DNA from: CAWCTD01 sp963798455
Lineage (GTDB): Bacteria > Acidobacteriota > Terriglobia > Bryobacterales > Bryobacteraceae
Reading direction: 5' to 3'
Length of the DNA stretch: 64,000 nucleotides
Assembly: GCA_963798455.1 (NCBI GenBank)
Contig: CAWCTD010000003.1
Span: 1,736,001 to 1,800,000, forward strand
The position numbers and the translations under genes were made by a program. Shown piece by piece: positions 45,302 through 55,502 of this stretch. Numbering within the stretch: position 1 is the first letter of the stretch; each line of letters starts with the position of its first letter. Below the pieces are notes generated by a model. It was not told the origin of the DNA. It made no database searches and worked only from the letters and a program-made list of their open reading frames with translations.

Positions 45302-46807
45302 CTACTCCTCCCGGGTGGTGACCCACTGACCTTCGCCGTTGAAGTGCGGATAGCCGGTGGTGCCGCCTTGCGGCCTCGCCGTGGCGTGGTCCCAATCGGT
45401 GGTCGGTTCGAACCAGCCGGGATAGCGCAGGTGCTCCTTCACTACCGGCTCGTTCAACTCGATGCCCAGCCCGGGCGTGTCTGGCACGGTGATGTAGCCC
45501 TTGTCGATGATCGGCTTGGAAATGCCGGTGACCAGTTCCTGCCACCAGGACATGAAATCCACGGCGTGGCATTCCATGGCCACGAAGTCCTCGATGGTCG
45601 CGACGGTGTGGACGGCACCCATGGTGCCCAACGGCGATCCGGCCATGTGGATGGCGGTCGGAATACCGCACTGCGCGGCGTAGTCGGCAATCCGCTTGGT
45701 CTCGCGGCACTGCCCGGAGGTTCCCGGATCCGGGTGGATGATGCTGATAGCCCGGTTATCCAGGAAATTCTTGAACCCCTCCTCCAGCCCGAAGAGGCTC
45801 TCGCCCATCGCCAGCGGCGTGGAGGTCATTGACATGATTTCCTTGTAGGCCCGCCAGTTCAAGGGCGCGTCACCGCGGTTCAGCGTGTCCACCTGGAGAA
45901 TGTCCTCGGCCCAGGCGAGCCGGTACGGCTCGAAGGCGCGAGCGTAGTTGATCGAGTCGGAGACGTTGAGCTGCCCAAAGTGGTCGGCGGCGAGAGGAGC
46001 GTCCCAGCCGATAATCTCCCGTATTGCCGCGATGTACTCGCAAAGCATCTGCAGTCCCTTCGCGGTGGCGACACCGCGAAAGTCCACCGCGCCGGGCCGG
46101 TCCCCGATCAGTTGCATCGTCTGCATATCCATCTTGAAGAAGGTGTAGCCCGCTTCCTTGCGCTTCAGCATGTGCTGCGCGTACACCTTGGGGTCCTTCG
46201 ACGAGGTAGTGTCGCAGTACATCCGGACGCGGTCGCGGTACTTGTCGCCCAGCAGCCGCCAGACGGGCACCCCGAAGACCTTGCCGACGATGTCGTGCAG
46301 GGCCAGGTCCACGGAGGAGTAACCGCCGCCTTGACGGCCGTGCCAGGCGTAGGGCCGTATGGTGCGAAGGATGGCGCTGATATTGAGCGGATTTCTTCCC
46401 ACCACGAACTGCTTCAGCATCAGTGCGCTATTCTTGTCGCCTGCGTCCCGGACCTCACCCAACCCATACACGCCCTGGTTAGTGTCGAGGCGGATGATGT
46501 TGTAGTCGAAATTGGACGCCACCGTGACGACCCGCATGTCGGTAATGCGCAGGTCGCTGGGCGCCGAGAGCTTGTTGATCGGGCCATAGCGGACGTTCGG
46601 GCCGCCACGTCCCATACCCATGCCCATCCCCCCGCCGCCGCGACCCCCGCCGCCGCGACCCGCGCCGCCGGGAGCCTGGCCGCCGCCCCTGCGTGCCTGG
46701 GCCTCAGCCGACCCCTCTGTCATCTTGAAAATTGCGCTCAATCCGGCCGCGGCGATAGCCTTCCGAACCGCGCTGCGCCGGCTCAGTAGTGTCTTCTTGA
46801 ATTGCAT
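45302..46807 (-). CDS. Exported enolase-superfamily (mandelate racemase-like) protein C
   Basis: ATG 46807 follows AAGGAAAG. The signal (MQFKKTLLSRRSAVRKAIAA) has a twin-Arg. A Gly/Arg-rich low-complexity linker (about residues 35-65) precedes the MR domain and is unique to this paralogue. Base motif K-M-D (FFKMDMQT), ligands in AADHFGQLN, AWAEDILQ and AMGESLFG, and the late IIHPDPGTSG and AIHMAGSPLG are present. It is likely an extracytoplasmic acid-sugar dehydratase or epimerase, substrate unknown. It lies between receptor 2 and bicupin B. Confidence 0.85.
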   Translation of the reverse strand: MQFKKTLLSRRSAVRKAIAAAGLSAIFKMTEGSAEAQARRGGGQAPGGAGRGGGGRGGGGMGMGMGRGGPNVRYGPINKLSAPSDLRITDMRVVTVASNFDYNIIRLDTNQGVYGLGEVRDAGDKNSALMLKQFVVGRNPLNISAILRTIRPYAWHGRQGGGYSSVDLALHDIVGKVFGVPVWRLLGDKYRDRVRMYCDTTSSKDPKVYAQHMLKRKEAGYTFFKMDMQTMQLIGDRPGAVDFRGVATAKGLQMLCEYIAAIREIIGWDAPLAADHFGQLNVSDSINYARAFEPYRLAWAEDILQVDTLNRGDAPLNWRAYKEIMSMTSTPLAMGESLFGLEEGFKNFLDNRAISIIHPDPGTSGQCRETKRIADYAAQCGIPTAIHMAGSPLGTMGAVHTVATIEDFVAMECHAVDFMSWWQELVTGISKPIIDKGYITVPDTPGLGIELNEPVVKEHLRYPGWFEPTTDWDHATARPQGGTTGYPHFNGEGQWVTTREE

Positions 46808-46868
46808 GAGCTTTCCTTTCCCTCCCGCGGACTTGAGACTTCCTTCCGCGTGTGGTGTGATTATACTC

Positions 46869-46899
46869 AAAAAAAACGGGGGTGGCTGAGCCACCCCCG
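46869..46899 (-). terminator. Intrinsic terminator of TonB receptor 2
   Basis: The same 10-bp stem (CGGGGGTGGC/GCCACCCCCG) as after receptor 1, with a 3-nt loop and eight T on the minus strand, 23 bp after the stop codon. Confidence 0.85.
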
Positions 46900-46921
46900 G
46901 CTTAGAGAAACCGTAACTCTG

Positions 46922-49900
46922 CTAAAACTCGAACCGGCCGCTGATGATCAACTGCCCGTTGGCCTGATCCATGGTGCTGTAGCTCGCACCGCTCGAGAGG
47001 CCGAACTTGCCGAACGTCGCAGGGCTGCTGAGGTTCACAGCCGTGTCCGGCGTGACGCTGGTAAAGCGCACCGGGATGTTGTTGGCGTCCAGGCGTATGG
47101 TGAACTTGTACCGCTCCCACGCCCAGCGCTTCGAGATCGACCACTGGTTGGACATGCTCCACCGTCCCCTGAAGCTGCCCGCGCCGAGCGACCCGGGGGT
47201 GTAGGCCGCCGGGTAGGCGAACGCATTGATGTTGTAATACGGGTTCTGCGCGCTCTGCGGGAAGCGGTGGTCTCCGATACTCCAGTTGGGGGTGTAGACC
47301 TGATCGCTTGGCTGGATCACGATGGGCTCAGCCGGACCACCCGACAGGTACTTGTAGGGACTGCCCGCATACGTGAACGTGGTCGGCGGCCCTGACTGAG
47401 GACTCGCGGTGACAAGCAGGTTCCAGCCGCCGATGACCTGGCCCAGCCAGCCACCGTTGGTCAGGAACTTCCGGCCCTTGCCGACCGGCAGATCGTACAT
47501 CCCCTGTAGGACGAACCGGTGCCGCGTGTCGAAGCTGGTCGGCGCCTTGGTCAGACCCCAGTTGTAATACTGCCAGCCGTCACCCTGCGTGCCGGCCAGA
47601 TTCTTGCTCCAGGTATAGAGCAGGTTGAGCGTCAGCCCGTCCGACGCGTAACGCTTCTCGAGTCGCGCCGTCATCCCGTGGTACGAGTTGTGGCCTGCGT
47701 TGGTGATGTAGGAGATCGTGCCGAACTGCGGGTAGGGCTTGTAGTTCTGAGTGGCTGCGTACACCGCGTTGAGCAGCGTCAGGTCGGTCGAAGTGTAGTA
47801 TGAGTTGGACAACTGGTTGATGTTGCCGCTGGTATTCAGGTGCACGCCCGAAGAGCCCTGGTAGATCACCTCTGTCAGCCAGGTGGGGCCCATTTGAGTC
47901 TGGACGCCGGCCGACCAGTTCATGACGTAGGGCAGGCGTATGTTGGGGTCGACATAGGTGGCGCTGCGGCTGCTGTAGTTGGTGCCCAGGTACGGCGATG
48001 TGCCGTCGGCGTTGATGATGAAATTGCGATTGGGAGGCCCCTGCGAAAGGTAGAACGCCGGCCGCGGGTCGCCCGTCACCTGCTGCACCACCGCCGTGGC
48101 CGTGTACTCCTGGGAACCGGCGTAGGGCATCAGGTCCTGCGTGAGCATGCCGAAAGAGCCGCGGAACACCATTCTGCTGTTGAAGTTCCAGGCCAAACCG
48201 ACGCGCGGTTGGAAGTTATTCTTGTCGGTCTTGTAGAGCGCCCCCGTGGGATGCGTGATCGCCCCCATCTTGCCGGTCAGCGGATCCACCACCGTCGGGT
48301 CGAACTGCGACTGGTGATTCCACTTGTCCTTGAAGGGCGTCTCCAGGCTGTAGCGCAGCCCGAGGTTCACCGTCAGGTTGCGCCTCACCTTCCAGTCGGT
48401 CTGGGCGTACATGCCATGGCTCCACCAGCGGGGCAGCCGGTTCCAGATCTGCTGCGTGAAGGTAGACTGCGTCACCGCGCCCAGCAGGAACGAGGCGAAA
48501 ATGTTGCCGGTATTGGGCGTGAACGGTAGCGCCGTGCCGGCGGTCTGGAAACTGTAGTTGCCCGAGGGCAGTACCTGGTCCACGTCGTTTTCCCGAGCCC
48601 GGATCACCTCGTAGCCGAACTTGATGGTGTGCTTGCTGAGCAACTTGGTCACGTTGTTCTGCAAGGTCAACTCTTCGTTGGTCGTCCGCGAGAACCCTCC
48701 GGGACCGATGCCGTAGAAGTTGCTGGTACCCGACAGGAACATGGGGAAGTTCTCCGGCCCCACGTTGGGGATGCCCAGTTTCTCCGCCCAACCGGCGTTC
48801 GCCGTGGGCGGGTCGATGGTGCTATTGCGCCGCTCAAAGCCCAACCGAAACTCGTTCATCAGCGTGGGGTTGAACGTGTGATAGTCGGCAAAGGCCCAGT
48901 TCTGCTGGTCGATGGGGTTCGGCCGTCCAGGGGCAGCCGAGTAGTCCAGCAAGGGGTTGGCAAGGTAGGCCTGGAAGCGGGAGAACGGCTGGCGGTGCCG
49001 GTTCCAGGAACTCCGGACGAAGAACTTGTTCTTCGAGCTGATCTCCTGGTCGATCTTGAAGTCGTAGCGGCTGCGATAGGAGCGGTAGAGCGTCAGACCC
49101 AGGTAGTCGTTGGCCGGGCCGGTGCGGCTGTACGTGGCCAACTGGTTCGGCGCATTCCAGGGGTTGGTGGCCAGAAAATTCGCCACCACCGGGTCGAACC
49201 GGTTCTTGGGAACCTGCATGCCCGCGAACGGAGTCGCCGTCCAGGTCCCGTTGGAAAGGGTCATCGACCTGGGATCGTAGATCGGGTACCCGCCGCCCGT
49301 GGCCTGCGGGAAGCTGAAGTCCCCATTCAGCATGTTCAGGTCCGGCGTGGTCCCAGTCTGTTGCTCGTTGCTCTTCTCCTGGTGCCGCCCGAAAGCGAAC
49401 AGGAAGAACGTCTTATTCTTCCCGTTGTAGATCTTCGGTATCACCACCGGGCCGTTGATCGTCGCCAGCATCTGGTGAAACGTCATCGGGAACAGGGAGC
49501 CTTGCTGGAGGTAGGTGCGGTGCGTCATGACATTGTTCGTCCAGCGATCTTCGACCGAACCGTGCAGCTCGTTGGTCCCGCTCTTGAAGGTCATGGCGAG
49601 GATGCCACCGGAGGCGTGCCCCATTTCGGCCGGCGTGCCGGTGCTGTACACCTTGGCTTCGGCCAGCGCGTCCAGGGCGGGCTGCACGCTGGTGTTGGTG
49701 TCGCCGATCGCTTGGGCGACCGACGTCTTGCCACTGATGCCGTCCAGGGTGAAGCCGATCGCGCTGGAGGGCTGGCCCACGATACTGGCGTCGGACCCGC
49801 GCATCTGTACTCCTTCCACGTAGTACATGAGGCGCTGGACTTTCATCTGGTGGACCGGAATCTCCATGATCGTCTTCGCTTCCATCGACTGGGCGACTTG

Positions 49901-50290
49901 TGAAGACTCTGTCTGCAGCAACGGCGCCGCGCCGGTCACTTCCACCGACTCGCTGGTGGCGCCGACTTCCAGCTTCACGTTAATGCGCGGCGTCTCCGCG
50001 GCCCGCAGTTGAATCCCTTTCTGGACGTACGACTTGAAGCCGGCGGCCTCCACAGCCATTTGATAGTTGCCCACGGCCAGAAACGGAATGTAGTAGTTCC
50101 CTTCGGCGTTGGTCACGCCGTTGGAAACAACCCCCGTATCCAAGTTCGTCAATGTGACCTTGGCCCCCGGAACCAGCGCGCCGCTAGGGTCCGTGACGGT
50201 ACCCACCAGCGTGGCCGTTCGAGAGACCTGGCCCATGCCCAAAGCCGTGAATAGAAGCAAGCAAATCGTTACTTGCCATAGCAATTTCAT
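46922..50290 (-). CDS. Oar-like TonB-dependent receptor 2
   Basis: A 1122-residue paralogue of receptor 1 with the same domain order and C-terminal ISGRFEF. Differences are scattered single substitutions, several of them in surface-loop-like segments near the C-terminus (for example the stretches before ANVILP/EPIVIQP and around the last extracellular loops). The leader, SD and terminator are also conserved, so the copy was made as a whole transcription unit and is recent. It probably has the same or a closely related ligand. Confidence 0.9.
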   Translation of the reverse strand: MKLLWQVTICLLLFTALGMGQVSRTATLVGTVTDPSGALVPGAKVTLTNLDTGVVSNGVTNAEGNYYIPFLAVGNYQMAVEAAGFKSYVQKGIQLRAAETPRINVKLEVGATSESVEVTGAAPLLQTESSQVAQSMEAKTIMEIPVHQMKVQRLMYYVEGVQMRGSDASIVGQPSSAIGFTLDGISGKTSVAQAIGDTNTSVQPALDALAEAKVYSTGTPAEMGHASGGILAMTFKSGTNELHGSVEDRWTNNVMTHRTYLQQGSLFPMTFHQMLATINGPVVIPKIYNGKNKTFFLFAFGRHQEKSNEQQTGTTPDLNMLNGDFSFPQATGGGYPIYDPRSMTLSNGTWTATPFAGMQVPKNRFDPVVANFLATNPWNAPNQLATYSRTGPANDYLGLTLYRSYRSRYDFKIDQEISSKNKFFVRSSWNRHRQPFSRFQAYLANPLLDYSAAPGRPNPIDQQNWAFADYHTFNPTLMNEFRLGFERRNSTIDPPTANAGWAEKLGIPNVGPENFPMFLSGTSNFYGIGPGGFSRTTNEELTLQNNVTKLLSKHTIKFGYEVIRARENDVDQVLPSGNYSFQTAGTALPFTPNTGNIFASFLLGAVTQSTFTQQIWNRLPRWWSHGMYAQTDWKVRRNLTVNLGLRYSLETPFKDKWNHQSQFDPTVVDPLTGKMGAITHPTGALYKTDKNNFQPRVGLAWNFNSRMVFRGSFGMLTQDLMPYAGSQEYTATAVVQQVTGDPRPAFYLSQGPPNRNFIINADGTSPYLGTNYSSRSATYVDPNIRLPYVMNWSAGVQTQMGPTWLTEVIYQGSSGVHLNTSGNINQLSNSYYTSTDLTLLNAVYAATQNYKPYPQFGTISYITNAGHNSYHGMTARLEKRYASDGLTLNLLYTWSKNLAGTQGDGWQYYNWGLTKAPTSFDTRHRFVLQGMYDLPVGKGRKFLTNGGWLGQVIGGWNLLVTASPQSGPPTTFTYAGSPYKYLSGGPAEPIVIQPSDQVYTPNWSIGDHRFPQSAQNPYYNINAFAYPAAYTPGSLGAGSFRGRWSMSNQWSISKRWAWERYKFTIRLDANNIPVRFTSVTPDTAVNLSSPATFGKFGLSSGASYSTMDQANGQLIISGRFEF

Positions 50291-50457
50291 AGTCTGTTCC
50301 CCCTTTAGCGATCGCGATTTCGCGTAACCACTACTTACCGTCCCGTCGATGTTGCTGCCAAAACCCCTGGGACTAGAGTGGATGAGGCGAACTCTGAGTG
50401 CTCTCCCACGAACACCCCAAACACTCTCACGCTACGCGACCCCTAGTAGTCGAATTG

Positions 50458-50486
50458 ATTGTATAGAAATCTGCACGTTAAGTCAA
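50458..50486 (-). promoter_or_regulatory. Promoter of TonB receptor 2
   Basis: On the minus strand TTGACT, a 17-nt spacer and TACAAT, at the same distance from the ATG as the receptor 1 promoter. The spacer sequence differs from copy 1 while the hexamers are kept. Confidence 0.78.
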
Positions 50487-50519
50487 CGGTTGATTGATTT
50501 ACGCTTATTAACATTAATT

Positions 50520-50655
50520 GTATTTAAGGTTACTCCAGCTCGGTTGTCGAACGGTTCCGCCACTGCCGTGACGGCCACAACCGGGTTCGTGGCCACGTGG
50601 TCAAAACGAGCGAATCCAGCGCGCCCACCTTGAGCAAGGCCAGCCATGCACGATG
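50520..50655 (-). pseudogene. Remnant of dnaE2 3' end upstream of receptor 2
   Basis: 50541-50584 matches 55549-55592 of intact dnaE2 with two mismatches (encoding VAVTAVAEPFDN versus VAVMAMAEPFDN), and 50609-50647 matches 56002-56040 with five mismatches (AWLALLKVGALDSL). About 400 bp of the gene between the two blocks is missing. The fragment is therefore an internally deleted 3' end of dnaE2 in the same orientation, upstream of a receptor as at the intact locus. Confidence 0.85.
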
Positions 50656-50795
50656 GCACGTGGTGCTTCCAGATGACAAACTCCTGACAGGAAGTCCTGG
50701 CACCTGGTGGAGAACTGCTCCCGCGTCTGGACCGCACCGCTGGGTGAGAGATCGCCGGCAAGAAGTCACATCAACGGACGTGTCCAACGTCGGGC

Positions 50796-51968
50796 TCACA
50801 CTGCGTATTTTCGCGCCGTCTTTTCATTTAGTGAGATTCCAAAGCCGGGCCGACTTGACAGGTTCATGCGGCCGTTTTCCAACACCTCAGGAGGATCGAT
50901 CAGGTCCGAGCGCCAAGGGACCTCTCCAAAAGAGTGCTCCAGGATGAGGAAGTTGGGCAGAGTCGCGCAGACCTGCGCGGCGGCGGCGTTGCCAACCGGA
51001 CTCGCTGGACCGTGAGGGGAAACTCGCAGGCCAGCGGCTTCGCTGAGCACCGCGATTTTCTTCATCTCCAGCAAGCCGCCGCAGTACTTTATGTCGGGCA
51101 TGGTTATGTCGACCGCGCCCGCCGTAATGTAACGAAAGAACCCCTTGACCCCGAATACCGACTCGCCTCCCGCCGTGGGCCTCTTCGAAATCCGGTTGAA
51201 CGTGGCTAGGTCCTCGAGTTTGCGGGTAACTTCCTCCAGCCAGAAGAGATTCAGCGGCTCAAGACTCTCAGCCAGCCTGAAGGCGCGCTCAAGGTTGACG
51301 GTGCTGTGAACGTCCACCAGGAGGTCCCGAGTTGGCCCGATCGCGTCACGGACAGCGGTGAGGCAATCGATGCCGCGCCGGACGTGCTGTTCGATCGCCG
51401 TGTCGTCACCACGCGGCATCCCGTCGAAGGGAGCCATCTTAATGGCGTCGAATCCGGCCTCAACGGCAGCCCGAGCCATACCTGCAAAGCCTTCCGGATC
51501 ACGGCGCTCGGTCGAGCGGTTGATATTCGCATAGTTACGAATTGCCGTGCCCAGCCTGCCGCCGAACAGTTGATAGGCCGGGATGCCAAGGGTCTTGCCC
51601 TGAATGTCCCACAGGCACTGCTCCAGCGCGCCAAAAGCCACAGCCGCGGAACGACCGCCGACCTCCACTTCAGGGAAAAGCTCACGCCGGAGCCACTCCA
51701 CTTCAAAGACGCTTCGCCCCTTTAGCCGCTGGAAGTATCGTTGTATCAATGAGATAGTGCGTTCGTCGGAACCGCTGTGGGAGGCATCCCCTAGACCTGA
51801 CAGGCCGCCGGTGGTTTCAAGGCGAACCAGCACCCAGTTGCCCAGCCGGTTCACTTTGATCCGGAAAACCTCGACGTCCGCCACCGCTATTGCCGGAGCT
51901 TGTCCCCAGCCACTCACCGCTAGAGGGGACAGTCCCGCACCTTTGAGAAACTCGTTTCGTGTCAGCAT
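50796..51968 (-). CDS. Exported enolase-superfamily protein D
   Basis: ATG 51968 gives MLTRNEFLKGAGLSPLAVSG, a signal with only one Arg in the Tat position. The 390-residue MR barrel has base motif K-M-A (DAIKMAPFDG) instead of K-x-D, ligands in LLVDVHST, FWLEEVTR and GGESVFG, and the dyad residues in ITMPDIKYCGG and VSPHGPASPVG. It is divergent from the A/C/E/F group and from B. It lies between receptor 3 and the dnaE2 remnant and has no accompanying bicupin. Confidence 0.82.
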   Translation of the reverse strand: MLTRNEFLKGAGLSPLAVSGWGQAPAIAVADVEVFRIKVNRLGNWVLVRLETTGGLSGLGDASHSGSDERTISLIQRYFQRLKGRSVFEVEWLRRELFPEVEVGGRSAAVAFGALEQCLWDIQGKTLGIPAYQLFGGRLGTAIRNYANINRSTERRDPEGFAGMARAAVEAGFDAIKMAPFDGMPRGDDTAIEQHVRRGIDCLTAVRDAIGPTRDLLVDVHSTVNLERAFRLAESLEPLNLFWLEEVTRKLEDLATFNRISKRPTAGGESVFGVKGFFRYITAGAVDITMPDIKYCGGLLEMKKIAVLSEAAGLRVSPHGPASPVGNAAAAQVCATLPNFLILEHSFGEVPWRSDLIDPPEVLENGRMNLSSRPGFGISLNEKTARKYAV

Positions 51969-52081
51969 TATGTCGCGCTCCGATCCGCTCCCACTGGCTC
52001 TGTCCCCCAGGGCCTGGCTCGACCACACTCGCAGATCAGTCGAGCCGGACTCAACTTGGGGTTCGACAGGGTCTCCCGCTA

Positions 52082-55000
52082 TCAGAACTCGAAACGGCCG
52101 CTAATAAGCAACTGGCCGTTCAGCCCCCCCATCGTGGAATAGCTCGAGCTTGTCTGAAGCGGGAACTTGCCGAAGCTCTCCGGGCTGCTGAGGTTCACCG
52201 CCGTGTTCGGCGTCTGCGACATCAGGCGCACGGGGATGTTGTTCCCGTCGCAGCGTACAATGAACCTATACCGCTCAATCGCCCAAGCCTTCGACAAAGA
52301 CCACTGCGGCCAAATCAACCACAGCCCCCGCTGCGTCCCCGCTCCCAACGTACCGTGAGTGAACTGAGCAGGGTAGGCGAAGGCACTGATATCGTACAAG
52401 GGGTTCTGCGCACTCTGCGGGAAGCGGTGGTCGCCTATGCTCCAGTTATCGACCCTGACTTGATCGTTCGAGACTAACTGGTTGGGCCGCGACGGACCAC
52501 CGGAGAGGTACTTGTACGGGCTGCCCGAGAAGCTGAACGTGACCGCAGGCCCGGACTGCATGGTCTCGATCACCTCCGTGTTCCAGCCGCCCAGCACGGC
52601 GTTGAGCCAGCCGCCCCTGTTCAGGAACTTTCTGCCCTTCCCGACTGGCAGATTGTACATGCCCTGTAAGATGAACCGGTGCCGCGTGTCGAAACTGGTC
52701 GGCGCCTTGGTCAGGCTCCAGTCGTAATATTGCCAGCCGTCGCCGACAGTGCCGGAGAGGTTTCTTGCTCCAGGTATAGTGCAGGTTGAGCGTCAGCCCG
52801 TCCGGCCCGAAGCGCTTCTCAGCGCGTGCCGTCAACCCGTGGTAGGTGTTGTGGCCGGCGCTGGTCACATAGGAAATCGTGCCGAACTGGGTGTAGGGCT
52901 TGTAGTTCTGGGTCGCTGCGTACACCGCATTGAGCAGTGTGAGGTCCGTGGACGTGTAGTACGAGTTGGCCAACTGGTTGATGTTGCCGTTGCTGCCCAG
53001 GTGCACGCCCGACGAGCCCTGGTACACAAACTCGGTCAGCCACGTCGGACCCATCTGGGTCTGCACGCCGCCCGACCAGTTCATGATGTACGGCAGGCGC
53101 ACGTTGGGGTCGATATAGGTGGCGCCGCGGCTGCTGTAGTTCGTCCCCAGGAATTGCGAGGTGCCGTCGGAGTTGAGGACGAAGTTGCGATTGGGAGGAC
53201 CCTGCGACAGGTAGAACGCCGGGCGGGGATCGCCAGGCACCTGCTGCACCACCGCCGTGGCCGTGTAGTCCTCGAAGCCGGCGCTGGGCATCAAATCCTG
53301 CGTCAGCACGCCGAAGGAGCCGCGGAACACCATGTCGGTACGGAAGTTCCAGGCCACGCCTACGCGCGGTTGAAAGTTATTCTTGTCGGCTTTATAGAGC
53401 GCCCCCGTGGGATGCGTGATCGCCCCCATCTTGCCGGTCAGGGGATCGATCACACTCGGGTCGAACTGCGACTGGTGGTCCCACTTGTCACGGAACGGCG
53501 TCTCCAGGCTGTAACGCAAGCCCAGGTTCACCGTCAAATTCCGCCTCGCCTTCCAATCGGTTTGAATGTAGCCCGCATGGCTCCACCAGCGAGGCAGCCG
53601 GTTCCAGATCTGCTGCGTGTAAGTGGCCGAGCTGACCGAGCCTAACACGAACGAGGCGAAAATGTTCCCGGTGTTAGGCGTGTACGGCAGCGCCGTGCCG
53701 CCCGTCTGGAAGCTGTAGCTGCCCGAGGGCAGCACCTGGTCCACGTCGTTCTCCCGCGTCCGGATGACCTCGTAGCCGAACTTGACCGTGTGACGGCTGA
53801 AAAGTTTGGTCACGTTGTTCTGGAAAGTGATGTCTTCGTTGATGGTCCGCTGGAACGCGCCGGGACCAATGCCGTACAAGGTGCTGCTACCGGACTGGAA
53901 CATGGGGAAGTTCTGCGGCCCCACGTTGGGGATGCCCAGCTTCTGCGCCCAGCCCGCACCCACCGTGGGTGGGTCAATGGTGCTCACGCGCCGGCCAAAG
54001 CCCAGCCTCACCTCGTTCATCATCGTGGGGCTGAAGGTGTGATAGTCGGCAATGGCCCAGTTCTGTTGGTCGACCGGATTCGGCCGGCCAAGGCCATTGT
54101 TCGTACTGTCGAGCAAGCGATTGTTTACGTATGCGTTGAGCCGGCCCGTCTGGCGGTGCCTGTTCCATGAATTCCGAACGAAGAACTTGTTGTTTGTGCT
54201 GATCTGGTGGTCGATCTTAGTGTCAAAACGCGTACGATAGGAACGGTAAATGTTTGTGCCGAGCCAGTTGCTGCTTGGGCCTGTGCGGCTGTAGGTGGTC
54301 CCCGACGGATTGTCCGGCTCCGCCCAGGGCTTCGTGGCCAGGAAGTTGACAATCACCGGGTCAAACCGGCTCTTGGGAACCTGCTTACCCGCGAACGGAG
54401 TTGCCGTCCAGGTCCCGCCGGACTGGATCATCGATGCGGGATCGTAAATCGGGTACCCGCCGCTGGCGGCCTGCGGGAAGCTGAAATCCCCATTCAGCAT
54501 GTTCAGATCCGGCACCGTTCCGGTCTGCGGTTCGTTGATCTTCACGTGGTGCCGGCCGACGGCGAACAGAAAGAAGGTCTTGTTCCTTCCGTCGTAAAGC
54601 TTGGGCAGAACCACCGGGCCTGAGATCGTCGCCTGCGCTTGGTGGTACAGGAGTTGTTCCGAGCGTTTGCCTTGCTCAAGGTACCCGCGGTGCGTCAGGG
54701 TTTGATTGGTCCAGCGATCCTCGAGCGAGCCGTGCAGTTCGTTGGTTCCGCTCTTGAAGGTCAAGGCCATGATGCCGCCGGAGGCGTGGCCCAACTCGGC
54801 CGGCGCGCCGGTGGTGTAAACCTTGGCTTCGGCCAGCGCGTCCAGCGTGGGCTGCATGTTGGTGTTCGTGTCACCGATCGCATCCCGAACCGACGTCTTA
54901 CCACTAATGCCGTCTAGCGTGTAACCCAGTGCAGCGGAACTCTGGCCCACTACGCTGGCATCGGCTCCTCGGATCTGCAAGCCTGCCATATAGTACAACA

Positions 55001-55460
55001 TGCGCTGGGGTTTGTTCTGCATCACCGGGATCTGCTCGATCATCGAGGCGGCTACTGTCTGCGATACCTGTGAGGTTTCCGTTTCCAACATCGGCGCGGC
55101 ACCCGTTACCTGCACGGATTCGTTGGTCGAGCCGACCTCCAGCTTCACGTCGATGCGCGGGACTTCCGCGGCGCTCAACTCGATGCCCCTTTGAACGTAT
55201 GTTTTAAAGCCGGCGGCCTCCACGGTCAATTGGTAGCTGCCCACGGCGAGGAATGGAATATAATAGCTTCCTTCGGCATTCGTCACACCGTTGGATACAA
55301 AGCCGGTTTCCGTATTTGTCAATGTGACCTTGGCCCCGGGGACGAGCGCGGCCGCAGGGTCCGTTACGGTCCCCACCACCGTAGCCGTTCGAGCTGTCTG
55401 GCCCAAGGCGAGAGTTGTGAAAACGACAAGGCAAACCAATGCTTGCCAAAATAACCTCAA
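52082..55460 (-). pseudogene. Oar-like TonB-dependent receptor 3, single frameshift
   Basis: Full-length homologue of receptors 1 and 2, more diverged. The frame runs from 55460 to about 52762, where an extra T in GGTTTCTTGC (receptors 1 and 2 have GGTTCTTGC) shifts it. Homology resumes in another frame from FDTRHRFILQGMYNLPVGKG to the final ISGRFEF at 52082. It starts only 42 bp after the dnaE2 stop, lacks the 160-nt leader and TTGACT promoter of copies 1 and 2, and so would depend on dnaE2 transcription. The single homopolymer indel could also be a sequencing error, in which case the receptor is intact. Confidence 0.82.
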
Positions 55461-55502
55461 AGTAAAAATCCTCCTTTTTGCTATAAACGCTAAACGGAAA
55501 AA

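Noticed and set aside
52028..52081. Terminator after receptor 3
   Set aside because: An 8-bp inverted repeat (GGCTCGAC/GTCGAGCC) is nearby at about 52016-52046 but has no T-run and a 15-nt loop, unlike the terminators of receptors 1 and 2.
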